Source of the DNA: Aspidapion aeneum
Lineage: Eukaryota; Arthropoda; Insecta; Coleoptera; Brentidae
Reading direction: 5' to 3'
Assembly: GCA_963576565.1 (NCBI GenBank)
Contig: OY755042.1
Coordinates: 104,399,314-104,463,313, forward strand
DNA length: 64,000 nucleotides
Below are positions 1-11,837 of the stretch, one piece after another. Within the stretch, counting starts at the first letter, position 1. Every line of letters begins with the position of its first letter. Position numbers and translations under genes: made by a program. A model generated the notes under the pieces. That model was not told the origin of the DNA. It worked only from the letters and a program-made list of their open reading frames with translations, and searched no databases.

Positions 1-385
1 TGTTCGGTGGATTTTGTTAAACTGCGGACTCAATTATCTTTCGTTTGATATCACACACGCCATATTTTCACTTAAAATCTAATTTTTTAAATATACCCCC
101 ACCCTTTTTTTTTAAATAAATTAAAATGTATTTTGTTTAACTCCAGACTCAATTACCTTTCGTTTGATATCACACACGCCATATTTTCACATAAACTCTA
201 ATTTTTGAAATCTACCCCTACCCTTTTATTTGGTTTGTGTCCGGTGGATTTTCTTCATTTTTAAATGGGACTATCTCGACCCAAGACCCAGCCTAGGTAC
301 CAAATTTCATTAAAATCGGCCAAGCGGTTTTTGAGTTATGCGCGTTGGTCGTTACAGACAGACATACAGACATACAGACAGACAT

Positions 386-435
<50 letters not shown>

Positions 436-562
436 GGCGCAACAAAAAAGTTTCAAAATCATCTGAAACGCAAAGATATATAAAAAATTTTGAAATCGGA
501 GCAACTTTTTTTTCTCGAAAAAATTAGGATCACCATAGCTCACACTACTATAGTATAGTATA
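1..562 (-). mobile_element. Family A element with terminal hairpins, cut by window edge
   Basis: Reverse-oriented copy of the repeat also found at 53834-54591 and 61814-62518. It ends at about 535-562 in a hairpin whose arms are GCTCACAC and GTGTGAGC. Inward of that come a (GACA)n tract and then AT-rich units of about 120 bp sharing the motif ATATCACACACGCCATATT, near 48 and 168. The other end lies to the left of the window. No coding capacity is seen. The order hairpin, tetranucleotide tract, tandem units resembles Helentron-associated elements (DINE-1/pearl type); that class is my inference. Confidence 0.7.
355..435. repeat. (GACA)n microsatellite
   Basis: About 80 bp of GACA with a few GACATACA variants. 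It is an internal part of the family A element; the other two copies carry the complementary GTCT tract at the same place. Short ORFs across it are repeat artefacts. Confidence 0.95.
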
Positions 563-640
563 TGTGTGAGCTAATAAGGTGTTAGTAATAAACGACGTAA
601 TTCTTGGATCTATTTTTGAGAAAAAATATTTGTCTGGGCA

Positions 641-1482
641 CACTCATGTATAGATCATCAAAATTCTACTGTGCTTCCAGAGATGCTACAAAGCTAAAAT
701 TTGGCAGACTGATAGAAATTATGGCCAAACCCTTGGAAAAAATAAAAAAACCCAAAAATTCTAATTTACTCCCCTCCCCTATACGTGTATAGTTATGTAA
801 AAGTAGCAATTGTTGAGCTTCGGAAGACTGATAGGAACTATTATAAACCCTTAGGAAAAAACACCTAATATTTAATTATCTTTCCTACCCCATAAATGTT
901 AAATTATTTAAAAGTATCATTGCCCACTTCTAGGAATGTTAAAGAGCTGAGCTTTAAAAGGCGAATAGGAACTATATCTAATAAAACTAGGAAAAAATTA
1001 AAAAACCCCAACATTTTTGATAAGGCATTGTAAAATTTTGAACATTATTCTGCATATTTTTCTAATTTAAAACTTAAATATTATCCAAAGCCTTTAAAAA
1101 AGGAGTAAAATCATAACAACAACATTTGAGAAAAAGAATTGAGATAAAAGTAAAGCCAAGTTCTCCAATACAAATTTCAAAATGAAAGGTTCTTACCAAT
1201 GGCGTATCCAGACCCTGATCTTCGGAGGGGTAATTTAGTCAAACAACACATTTACTACAAATTTAGGCCATTTAGTTAATTTTAAACAAATATCACTAAG
1301 GGTGGTCCGCATTCGGCAATAATAAAGAAAGTTTAATGCGCCGCAAGCAAAAACTTTGAATTTTTGTGGAAAAATCCTTACGTTTTACCAATCTTGGGGA
1401 GGTAATTACCCCCAGTACCCCCCCCCCCTTGTATACGCCAGTGGTTCTTACTAGTTTTGAAATGTTTTTCTAAACTTGGCTA
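641..1482 (+). repeat. Family B dispersed repeat, copy 1
   Basis: Similar to 16861-17780, 18245-18800 and, reversed, 45958-47510. It starts at a CACTCATGTATAGATC motif, has degenerate internal units of about 140 bp (AGCTGAGCTT, GGAACTAT, TCCCCTATA motifs) and ends at CTAAACTTGGCTA. A hAT MITE interrupts it at 1197-1443. The short ORF at 604-792 is part of the repeat and not a gene. Confidence 0.75.
1197..1443. mobile_element. hAT-type MITE with 8-bp target duplication
   Basis: A 247-bp element. Its ends are CAATGGCGTATCC and, reverse-complemented, CACTGGCGTATAC. It is flanked by perfect 8-bp repeats GTTCTTAC at 1189-1196 and 1444-1451. The uninterrupted host sequence is visible in the other family B copies, which confirms the insertion. 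There is no ORF. The 8-bp duplication and CAGTGGCG-like termini are typical of the hAT superfamily. Confidence 0.9.
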
Positions 1483-2268
1483 ATAAAATATCACAAATTA
1501 TAAAAGTTATTTCAGATTTTAACAAATACTTAGGTAAACTTTTGACCTAGTTAACGTGCCATGTGCTAAAAAAATAACAATAAAATAATCCAAATCTGTG
1601 CCTGATTCAAATTTAAATAACAAAGCGTTTCTGCCATAACGTCAGGTTCAAAATTGGACCATTATTATTGTGGTCAGGTTAAATCATAAATTACGCAAAT
1701 TTTGACATGATTCTCCATATTGGTCCGCGAATCTGGTTTTAAAAAAGTAGTAGAGGTAATATAAAATTATGCCCACCAACATCTGATCAAAAAACGATTA
1801 CATAATATTCTTATTTTAAATTTTATTAAAAAAAAAATTAATAATTTTCAGTTTTGTTCAATTCCAAACGCGGTTTCTTTTTGTTTTCTTATTAAAATTT
1901 TTCACATAATTATTTTTGTATTTATACAATTAAAAACAAAACAACACTTAAGTGACATGTCTCTGAATAATTAAATTAAAATATTTTTTTGAATTCAATA
2001 AATGCAATTAGTATGCACAACAACAAAAGACTATTTAGATATTTGCAATAATAATCACGTATTTTTTGTCGCTGTGTAATCCAACTTAACTATGCCGTTT
2101 TGTCGGTAAAACCTGCTATGACTAAAGCTTACATTAACTGAATTTTAAAGTTTGTTTAAAGCATTGTACAGAGTTTTTTATTATATTTTAACTCTTTACC
2201 TATATCCTAACTCTAGGACACCCAAAATCCCGCTGAAAAATGAGACACTTAAATAAAAAATACTAATA
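1483..2268. other. AT-rich intergenic stretch, nothing recognised
   Basis: No ORF with recognisable similarity, no RNA gene and no clear repeat structure. The right end is the insertion target of the pogo-like element. Confidence 0.6.
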
Positions 2269-2493
2269 CAGTGAAAACTCTCCTTGCGGACACCTCTATC
2301 AAGCGGACACTCCCTTAAGGCGGACATATTTTTTGGAACCAAGCTTTTCCCTATTTCTTTACATGTAAAATAATTCACTCCTATAACAACCGGACGCGGA
2401 CAATTTTTTTGGGTTAAAAAATTTTGAAACCTCCCTTAACCAGACGCGAACCTCTGACAACGGGACGGAGCGCTGCACAACATGGGCACAAAT

Positions 2494-3521
<1,028 letters not shown>

Positions 3522-5345
3522 AACAGTATCTACAGCAAAAAGCCAATTACAGATACTTTCTTACATTAAAAAAAGATTTTATACAATACGTCACTTACAT
3601 TACACATGATAAAAAAACAAATCAAATTACATAATTACTTACTAATTAACTGCTGCGCACTTTTAGATCTATAATTTTTTTAAATTTCTTATAGCTAACA
3701 TTGTCATTATCAACATCTGATGCATACTTGTTAAATAAGTTGCATAAATTGTAGATAGGAGAGCTTTTAAATAGATTTGTTCGTGGATAAGCTAAATAAA
3801 ACATATTTTTCGACCTTGAATTGATTCGATTGATGGCAAAAGGAAGTTGTTCAACTATATTAGGACAGTCAACATCCCCTTTGAGAATTCTATACATTGT
3901 TGTTAAAAAAATTTTAGTTCTTCTTTGGTTTAGTGATAATCTGTCAAATATTTTTAATAAGATCTTGTTGTCACAACCTCTTTGTGGATAAATCCCAAAC
4001 TTTCTAAAGTGCATGGCTTTTAAAAATGTTCGTTGAACTCCCTCAATCATACCAATCCAAATGTCATATTGGGGGGACCAGATAACACTTCCATATTCCA
4101 ATAACGGCAATACCAGACTGTCAAATAAGTATATGCTTACGTCAATGTTAAAACTTTTAGTATTTCTACAAATAAACCCAGCAACTTTCTGAACTTTCTG
4201 GGCACTCACATTTTAGAAATAATATGTGATGAGAATGAAAGATTAGCATCGAAGGTTACACCTAGGTCTTTTTGTTCAGATACACGCTCTAGGCTCTCAT
4301 TATTTATTGTATAATCAAATTCAATTAAGTTTTTGTTACGACTAAAAGACAAACAAAAGCATTTACCCAAATTTAAGTTAAAACCATTTTCCTCGCAATA
4401 TAGAGCTGTGTCCTGAAATTCACTTTGAAGCGTTTCACAGTCCTCCAATGAGAAAACTTAAACAAATAATTTAAAATCATCGGCAAATGCCAATGATTCC
4501 ACATTTTTTACCTTAGAAATACCTCTTTAATATAAAAGCAGGAATACCATCATGCCCAATAGACTTATTGGGTTTTAATTTAATAATAGCTTTTTCTATC
4601 TCTATAATGGATATACCTTTCTCACAAAAGTAGGATTTAAATTTATTTGTAGGGGTGAGAATTATATTGTCAATTGTCAATAAAAACGGACTTAATGTAT
4701 GTGCCGAAGCCATCGGCAATATTATTCGTTCCCGTGTATGTTTCATTTTCAAATGTCATTTCATCTGACAAGTCAGGACAGTCTTTAAAACTTTTGAGAA
4801 ATGACCAGAAAAGTTTAGGGTTAAACTTTAGACTCGCTTCTATATCTTATAAGTATTTGGCACGAGCGGCCTTTATTTTATTTTTAATTAATTCTCTTAG
4901 GTTACTGTATTTAGATTTCCAAAACTGAGACTTGTATTTTCGCGATTTTATTTATTGTTTAAGTAGTTTAATTATTTCATAGTTAAACCAAGTTGGATAG
5001 TTTTTACCTTTTTGAGTCGATCTAGGTACACACCTCTCAAATAAGTTGTAAATAATTTTATAGAAAGCTTCAAGTGCCAGGTTTGCGTTAGTAAAGCTTG
5101 ATAAATCATCCCAAATTTGTTGCCTAAGAAACTCATACATTTGTAAAAAATTGGCTTTTTTTAAATTAAACTTAGTTGTTGGCACTAATTTGCAGTTCCT
5201 TTGCGATGTTTTTACTGACAGTCTAATATCCAAACATGGATGGTTGTTATCTATTGGCACCATTTGATCATCAGTTTGTCCAACAGATATGTTATCAAAA
5301 GAAAGTAGTAGTAGTTGGCAACAACGCACTCTGCTGGAGGGGAAT
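3522..5345 (-). mobile_element. Decayed LINE (Jockey/CR1-group) reverse transcriptase
   Basis: Four coding blocks lie in order on the minus strand. 5329-4952 is the linker before the reverse transcriptase and contains PTWFNYEIIKLL. 4752-4513 holds the RT opening motif LKPNKSIGHDGIPAFILK. The catalytic FADD sits at 4487-4476 inside an LAFADDFKLF context. 4448-3646 is the thumb and C-terminal region, with ERVSEQKDLGVTFD and LVLPLLEYGSVIWSP. Stops and frame changes separate the blocks, and part of the RT palm between 4513 and the FADD segment is missing. The endonuclease is absent, so the copy is 5'-truncated. It is non-functional and ends in the tetranucleotide array. Confidence 0.85.
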
Positions 5346-5435
5346 TACCTCTTTTTGTTTTAATGCGGAGACTAAATACTTCTCTCGTATTTACAACATA
5401 TTTTATTCGGGCGGGACTGCTGTGTTTTATTTTTA

Positions 5436-5642
5436 TTGTTTAATTGGGTAGTAATAGATCTCTTTGAAATAGTGCCTAGTAAAAAACTTCATAGTTTACG
5501 TGAAAAAATGAAAGTTGTTAACGTTTCGGAGAAGGAACATATATCAGCACGAAAGATCGCTGAAAAAGTTAATATCGGAAAAACTCAAGCAGCGGAAATT
5601 GTTAATAAATATATAATGAAATTTCGCAGTTACCTCTCATAA
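5436..5642 (+). pseudogene. Pogo/Tigger transposase N-terminal HTH remnant
   Basis: A 68-residue frame. Its second half (KKLHSLREKMKVVN, then ISARKIAEKVNIGKTQAAEI) matches the N-terminal CENP-B/psq helix-turn-helix of pogo-family transposases: a Leu-x-x-Lys-Met opening helix, then Ala-Arg-Lys-Ile-Ala and Gly-Lys-Thr-Gln of the recognition helix. The frame stops where the right terminal repeat begins, so the CENP-B middle region and the DDE catalytic domain are missing. It fits the pogo termini around it. An internal deletion derivative is the simplest reading. Confidence 0.7.
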
Positions 5643-5712
5643 GCGGACACCTCCAATAAGCGGACAAATTCGATGGAACCGTGAGTGTCCGCTTATGGGA
5701 GGTTTCACTGTA

Positions 5713-7260
5713 ATTGAATTCAGATAGATTTTCTGTTATAAACTGATAGCAGCAATTGTAATAAGCACCTCATACCTAAAATGATTTTTTTTTTAGAAAC
5801 GTTCCCGACACTTTTGTTGTCTGAGTTCGTAGATCGATTTTTCTATAAATAAGTGTTTTTGTACTTATTTGTTGTCTTTAAGTAAAAAAAACAAAAACTT
5901 ATGTCTCAGTCTTACCCTAAATGTCTTATTTTTGGTTTAGACGGCGATCCGACTGTTTATACGTGAATTTTATCACTGTCACACTGTCCCATATTTCGCC
6001 TGAACTGTCTCATTTTTAACTTTTTCGAGGTAAAATATATTTATAGGTCAAATTTCTATGTTTTTACGTTTGCAATAGTTTTCTGATTACCCCTTATATC
6101 CTAAAAAAAATTCGAGTCCTACAGAGGAGTCTAAAATCTTTAAAATAAAGTTTTAAAAAGTGTCTCATTTTTGCACCACATGACGTTAGATTTATTTTTA
6201 TTTTGTTTTTAATTTATTTATGTTTCTTTTTTGTTTTTTTTTTATTTAAAGAAAAAGGCGAAACTCCTTTTATTCTCTGCAGATTTGAGAATGTAATTGT
6301 TTATCTAATAGCTTATCTATTAATTAGATATGTATAATTAATGTTATTAAATATATTTCGTAATTTTTTACAAAGATTTCTATTTTTGTTAACTTGTGCA
6401 ACTTTCCTTTTTTAGCGCCTACCATAAAAAAATGACAATATTTAAACTGTATGTAATTGTATTATTTAATAAAGAGTACCTACCTACCTACCTAGCGAAT
6501 GAAAACAAAAGTACATTAAATTGGAGAAATTTTTTAACAAATTTTGTGGTTAAATTGGCCATAAAATATTTTAATACAACAATAATGTTTGCATGAAAAA
6601 AAAATTGCGTATTTGTAGATAAAATAAAATTTTCTCTTCAAACATTTTCTAACCAGCCATACCGTAAACTATTGGGATTATCAAAAATTAAGCTGTTTAT
6701 TTTCATTTAAAATAAGTTATTTGGGCATAATATAAGACTACCAAGATTTTGATGGTGTCTGTCTGGGACATGATAACTGAAAAACTGGGTCGGTTCGGGT
6801 CGTATAATAAATTTTCTAATATATTTCTAAGTACAAAAAAACTCCCTAAACTTTTTTGTAGTGTGAGCCTGATAAATTCAATAAAATACAGAGCCAAAAA
6901 ACACAAATATTTTGTACAATAATATACAAAAAAAATCACAAAAGTATATTTATTTATCCATTTTTATAATACAAAATAAATTTTCCGTTTTGCTTAGAAA
7001 GGAAAAATTAGCTTTGGTCTTGGTTTGGGTTCTGAATGCAGTGACCAGGATGCAGAATGCAGTGACCCTAGGTTTGGGTGCTTTTAGCATAGAAAAAATA
7101 ATTAACGTGTTAATTTAGCGGTCTCAAATACGCAGAAACCACAAGAAACCAAAATGTTCAAGAGGACAAATCTTTAAATGAATCCTGAAAAATATATCCC
7201 ACATGTTTAATACGCCATGCCATACAGAGTACTTTCAGTCTACAATACACCAGTCTACTT
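5713..7260. other. Gene-free AT-rich stretch
   Basis: Only short frames without recognisable similarity. TGTCTCATTTTT recurs near 6006 and 6160 and matches, inverted, AAAATGAGACA near 2236, so the pogo element probably landed in an older repeat. No gene or RNA is seen. Confidence 0.5.
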
Positions 7261-7560
7261 TTTTACAAGCTTTTATTTAACTTCACCTGTATGTATGTAT
7301 GTATGTAATCAAATCTTGCAACTCATTTTTGAAGAACTTCCAAACATCCGATTGACTTCAAATTTCGCATAGCGTCTTAGTTCCGATGACAATACAATAA
7401 TGTGGTTTCATCGGGTACCTACCACCCCACTAACGTGGGGGGGTGGAGAGGGGGTAAATCTTTAGTTTGTCCGATTTCCACCAAAATTGGTATCTGTGGG
7501 TTTTTGAGGATGAGAATTACGCGAGGGGGCATCAGCTTTCAACAGTACTGTACAAATTTC

Positions 7561-7907
7561 ACAACAGGACCCGACAGTACCACGACAGGATCCAACAGTA
7601 CTCGACAGTACACGACAGTACCCAACAGTACTCGACAGTACCACGACAGGACCCAACAGTACTCGACAGTACACGACAGTACCCAACAGTACTCGACAGT
7701 ACACGACAGGACCCAACAGTACCCGACAGTACACGACAGTACCTAACAGTACACGACAGGACCCAACAGTACCCAACAGTACACGACAGTACCCAACAGT
7801 ACTCGACAGTACACGACAGGACCCAACAGTACTCGACAGTACCCAACAGTACACGACAGGAGGTAACAGTACGATAGAAGCCAACAGTACACGACAGTAC
7901 TCGACAC
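7561..7907. repeat. 10-bp minisatellite, block 1
   Basis: About 35 copies of a 10-bp unit alternating between CGACAGTAC(A/C) and CAACAGTAC(T/C), with occasional ACAGGACC units. Because 10 is not a multiple of 3, all reading frames stay open for long stretches on both strands, which creates false ORFs rich in Gln-Tyr/Ser-Thr or Cys-Arg-Val-Leu. No gene is present. Confidence 0.95.
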
Positions 7908-8100
7908 AACCGTCAAACCCGAAACAGTGGCGTAGATGTGAAAAGACAGGATGACCTTTTTTTTTTGTTTTTTTTTGGTCGTAAGATTTGTGAGCGCGGT
8001 GCGGTTCCCCAAAGATGATGAGCTTTTTTTTTTTTTTGTTTTTTTTTTGCTTGCATGTTTTTTGAGGGCGCGCTTTGTCCTTGTCGGACCCCCCCAAGGC

Positions 8101-8277
8101 ACGACGACAGTACTCAACAGGACTCAACAGTACTCGACAGTACACGACAGTACCCAACAGTACATCGAAAGGACCCAACAGTACTCGACAATACACGACA
8201 GTACCCAACAGTACTCGACAGTACACGACAGTACCCAACAGTACTCAACAGGACCCAACAGTACACGTCAGGACCCA
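8101..8277. repeat. 10-bp minisatellite, block 2
   Basis: The same 10-bp ACAGTACNCG unit as block 1, about 17 copies. The intervening 190 bp contain poly-T runs and no repeat units. The two blocks look like one array split by an insertion. Confidence 0.93.
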
Positions 8278-8780
8278 AGTCCTGTTGGACGCTGTACAAA
8301 ATTTTAGGGTGCCGATGACCCCTCGGAATTACGAATTTTTGATCAGATTTCAAAAATTCAATATGGCGGATTCAAAATGGACGATTTAATTTCAAGTTCT
8401 TCTGATTACTTTCAACTGACTTCCACGTATCCGATTGACTTTAAATTTCGTATACCGTTATAGTTCCGATGACAATCCAATAATGTGGTATCACTGACTG
8501 CCTACCTCACCTTTAACCTGGAGGGCGGAGAGGAGGTAAAATTTTAGTTTGTTGGATTTCTACCAAAATTGGTATCTGGGGGTTTTTGAGGATAAGGATT
8601 ACGAATTTTTGATCAGATTACAAATATTCAATATGGCGGATTCAAAATGGACGATTTAATGTCAAGTTTTTCTGATTACTTTCAACTGACTTTCACGTAT
8701 CCGATTAACTTTAAATTTCGCATAACGTTATAGTTCCGATGACAATCCAATAATGTGGTATCACTGACTGCCTCTCCCCC

Positions 8781-9659
8781 CTAACGTGGAGGGCGGAAAG
8801 GGGGTAAAATTTTAGTTTGTATTTTGTTTAGTATCAAATCGTTGGACGGCCTTCTTATCGAAGACTTATATATTTCAAAATTGACAGGAAAGACTCCCTG
8901 CAATATCGATGCGCTAGCTAAAATGCATAGACTTAGACAAATCTAAAAATTAAAAAAAATATTTAGAAAAAAAAACTTTTTGAAAACAAGCATTTAAAAA
9001 ATGGACTAAAAAGCATAAAATAATTTTTTGAGTGTTCTGGTATCATAATAATAAAAGCGATGAGCGTATTTAATATTAGGTAAATGCCATGCCATGCGCA
9101 TTTGGTGGATCGTCCACAACCGATGATTGGCCGACTCTTCTTTTTCAATGTGACAAAATAAATCGATACACTGCCGGTCGCGGATGATCTGCCTAATATG
9201 AAGCAGGCGTAATAATATCCATCCATATCAGAAAAATGTAAGGGTAGCCTGAGTAGGGTTGGGTTGGGTTAAATTATCTACCCTTATATTTCTCTGCTAT
9301 AATATAATGAATTTGGATTTTCACTAAACTTCGAGTTAACAAGGCTAAAAGGAAAACGGGTAAATTTTCTTTAATACGCCCATCGCTTTGATTATTATAT
9401 CAGAACACTCAAAGAATTATTTTATGCTTTTTAGTCCATTTTTTAAAAACTTGTTTTCAAAAAGGTTTTTTTTCTAAATTTATTTTTTAATTTTTAGATT
9501 TGTCTAAGTCTATGCATTTTAGCTAGCGCATCGATATTGCAGGGAGTCTTTCCTGTCAATTTTGAAATATATAAGTCTTCGATAAGAAGGTCGTCCAACG
9601 ATTTGATACTAAACAAAATACAAACTAAAATTTTACCCCCTTTCCGCCCTCCACGTTAG
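8781..9659. repeat. Long inverted repeat (foldback), ~295-bp arms
   Basis: The left arm, 8781 to about 9077, and the right arm, about 9368-9659, are nearly identical reverse complements (for example CTAACGTGGAGGGCGG against CGCCCTCCACGTTAG, and GCATCGATATTGCAG in the right arm). The 290-bp spacer holds nothing recognised. A transcript would form a long hairpin. The left arm overlaps the end of the 270-bp repeat unit, so the right arm may be an inverted duplication of adjacent DNA. Confidence 0.9.
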
Positions 9660-10010
9660 CCCAATTTTTTCCTCTGCGAAAATTATTGAAGTGATTCCTG
9701 ACAGAGTAAGCCAGCGCAGAAATCTTTCAAGCTTCGGGCTGACTTAACTAAGCATGAGATTTTCAAACACATTTTTTAAGCCACAGTAAAAGAATGGCAG
9801 GGGACAAAGTCTTTAGTGTTCCTTTTTTCATCTCATAAAATACGATATGAAAAAAGCCAAAGTAAAAGATTAGTAACCAATATTTTTTTTCTGAAAAAAT
9901 GTGTTAATGTGAAAATGGCAACATCTTCCCCGAAATTGCATAATGGTTTTGTCGTTCCCAAGTTCGAAAGATTTTTGTGCCCGCACACTTTGTCAGGAAT
10001 CACATTCAAG
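9660..10010. other. Stretch without recognised gene
   Basis: This is the host sequence of the following hAT MITE. A frame at 9816-10310 crosses the MITE and its GC-rich core and is an artefact. Confidence 0.5.
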
Positions 10011-10261
10011 CAGCGGCGTAGCGTGCCTCACGGGGCGGGGGGGGCCAACTGCTATAAAGGGCGCCCCTCAGAAATCTTGCGACCAAAAAAAAAAAAGGTC
10101 ATCATGTCTTTAGTTTCCTTTGCCGGCTTCTCGATTTGCCGTTGCCGGTCGTGCTCTCTCGTAACCTTAGGGCGCTTCGGCCACCCATGGAGCGCCAGTA
10201 CTCTCGTAGCGGGGGGGGGTCGAAGAACCCCCCGCGCCCCCCCCCCCACGCTACGCCACTG
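10011..10261. mobile_element. hAT-type MITE with perfect 8-bp target duplication
   Basis: A 251-bp element with terminal repeats CAGCGGCGTAGCGTG and, reverse-complemented, CAGTGGCGTAGCGTG. It is flanked by CATTCAAG at 10003-10010 and 10262-10269. Both subterminal regions contain runs of G or C. It is non-coding and of the same terminal type as the element at 1197-1443, but the interior differs. Confidence 0.9.
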
Positions 10262-10438
10262 CATTCAAGAATTTTTGCAAAGAAAAAAGTTTGTCGTCTC
10301 GGCCAAATAAAGCTATGTCATCGAAGAAATAATTTTTTCGATGGCTATGTACAAAAATTGTTACTTTATATATAATATAAACCGATAGAGTACTATGAAA
10401 TAATAGAAAACTAGACCGCTGTACTGTGGATTAATACA

Positions 10439-11192
10439 CTGTGTCCCATTTAAAATTTTTTACCCGGGATTTTTCGAGAATTGCTAAAAATTTTAAAAAA
10501 TGCCGAGACACGTCAATTTTGTTTGCGAGGGGGACACTTTGTGGCTAGAGACCCTGTATGTATGACATATTTTAAAGATTTTAGTAAAAATATGTCATTT
10601 ATAATATGTCAAATAGAGACCCTGTATGTCTATTTGTGACTATCTTGAAATTTTTGTAGCACGCAGTACCTTTGAGGGGTATATTTTACCCCTATATTTT
10701 GAATAGGGAAAGTGGGTCTAGTGATACCTTGTTTTGAAGATCTCTTGAATATCTTTACACCTGTGTAAAAATTTCAAAAATCTATCCATTAGTTTTTGAG
10801 ATAATTGCCTTCAAACTTTTAAATTTACCATGGACTGGAAAATAAAAATTTAATTAGAATTTTATATTTTTCAGATTTAATTTTCATTTTATCATTCCAT
10901 GTTAAATTTGAAAATTTGAAAGCAAATATCTCTAAAACTAATTGATGGATTTTCGAAATGTTTGCACGGTTGTAAAGATATTCAAGAGACCTTCAAAACA
11001 AGGTATCACTAGACCCACTTTCCCTATCCAAAATGTAGAGGTAAAATATACTTCTCGAAGGGGGTTCTACAAAAATTTCAAGATAGCCACAAAGTGTCCC
11101 CCTCGCAAACAAAATCGACGTGTATCGGCATTTTTTAAAATTTTTAGCAGTTTTCGAGAAATTCTGGGTGGAAAGTTTTAAATGGGATACAG
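10439..11192. mobile_element. Foldback MITE, family C (CTGTGTCCC ends)
   Basis: Near-complete inverted repeat about 750 bp long, centred near 10830. It starts CTGTGTCCCATTTAAA and ends TTTAAATGGGATACAG. Shared internal blocks on both arms are GCCGAGACACGTC, TTTGCGAGGGGGACAC and AAGTGGGTCTAGTGATACC. The left arm has an extra insertion of about 90 bp bounded by two copies of AGAGACCCTGTATGT. A one-armed fragment of the family is at 20699-20900. It is non-coding. Confidence 0.85.
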
Positions 11193-11837
11193 GTATATCA
11201 TCGAACATATAACATTATATGTTCGAAGTCTATATTCTATATTGAGGCACAACATCACAGAAGAGCCCACCAATAACATATTAAAGACAGCAGAAGCTAA
11301 AGAAAAAATCAGAATTTCAATTTGCATACTTTTTATCAAAATTTTGTAACACTCTGAAGGGGTAATTATTTTTATTAAAAAAGATAAATTAAAAAAACTT
11401 ACCTTTTAAGTTAAAAAATGCGTATAGTTAATCCAAATAATCCACTAGATATTATTTAATAAATAATTTACATCAAAAATCTATTCACTTTCTTTTGGTT
11501 TTAAATTACCGCACGGAAGAAAGAAGAAAGGCACGAAAAAAATTCTTCAGCGATAAACGACTGACTTGTCGAAGTGAATGGAAAAAGTACTACTAGCTTA
11601 GTAAAGAACTGCCTGACTGCCTCGTGCGACCATGTGTGGCAACTGGTTGTACTGTACCCACCATGTGCTTTTTGATACTTACATGACTACTTAGGATAGA
11701 AAGATAGGTACTGGTTTTATGTTAGATAAGATGACCTGCAGTATTAAAGTAGGTAGGTATAATTAAAAAAAACGTAAAAAGATATGCACTTTCTCCAACA
11801 TTATTATATAGCAGTAGCACACCCAGGAATTTGTCTT

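Larger units (their letters stand above)
7320..8820 (+). repeat. Tandem repeat units of 270 bp
   Basis: The motif CCGATT(G/A)ACT recurs at 8431 and 8701, exactly 270 bp apart, within units that also share CCGATGACAAT, AATGTGGT, GGCGGA and CCAAAATTGGTATCTG. A third, more diverged unit begins near 7348 and is separated from the others by the 10-bp minisatellite. The third unit runs into the left arm of the inverted repeat at 8781. It is probably part of a larger non-coding element. Confidence 0.75.

Noticed and set aside
7402..8389. Several overlapping ORFs of 80-258 codons on both strands
   Set aside because: They are produced by the stop-free 10-bp minisatellite and poly-T segment; overlapping in many frames.
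9250..9275. Telomere-like GGGTTGGGTTGGGTT run
   Set aside because: Only three copies, not the insect TTAGG unit, and inside the spacer of a foldback.
9816..10310. 164-codon ORF
   Set aside because: It runs through a hAT MITE with a perfect target duplication, so the frame is an accident of the insertion.
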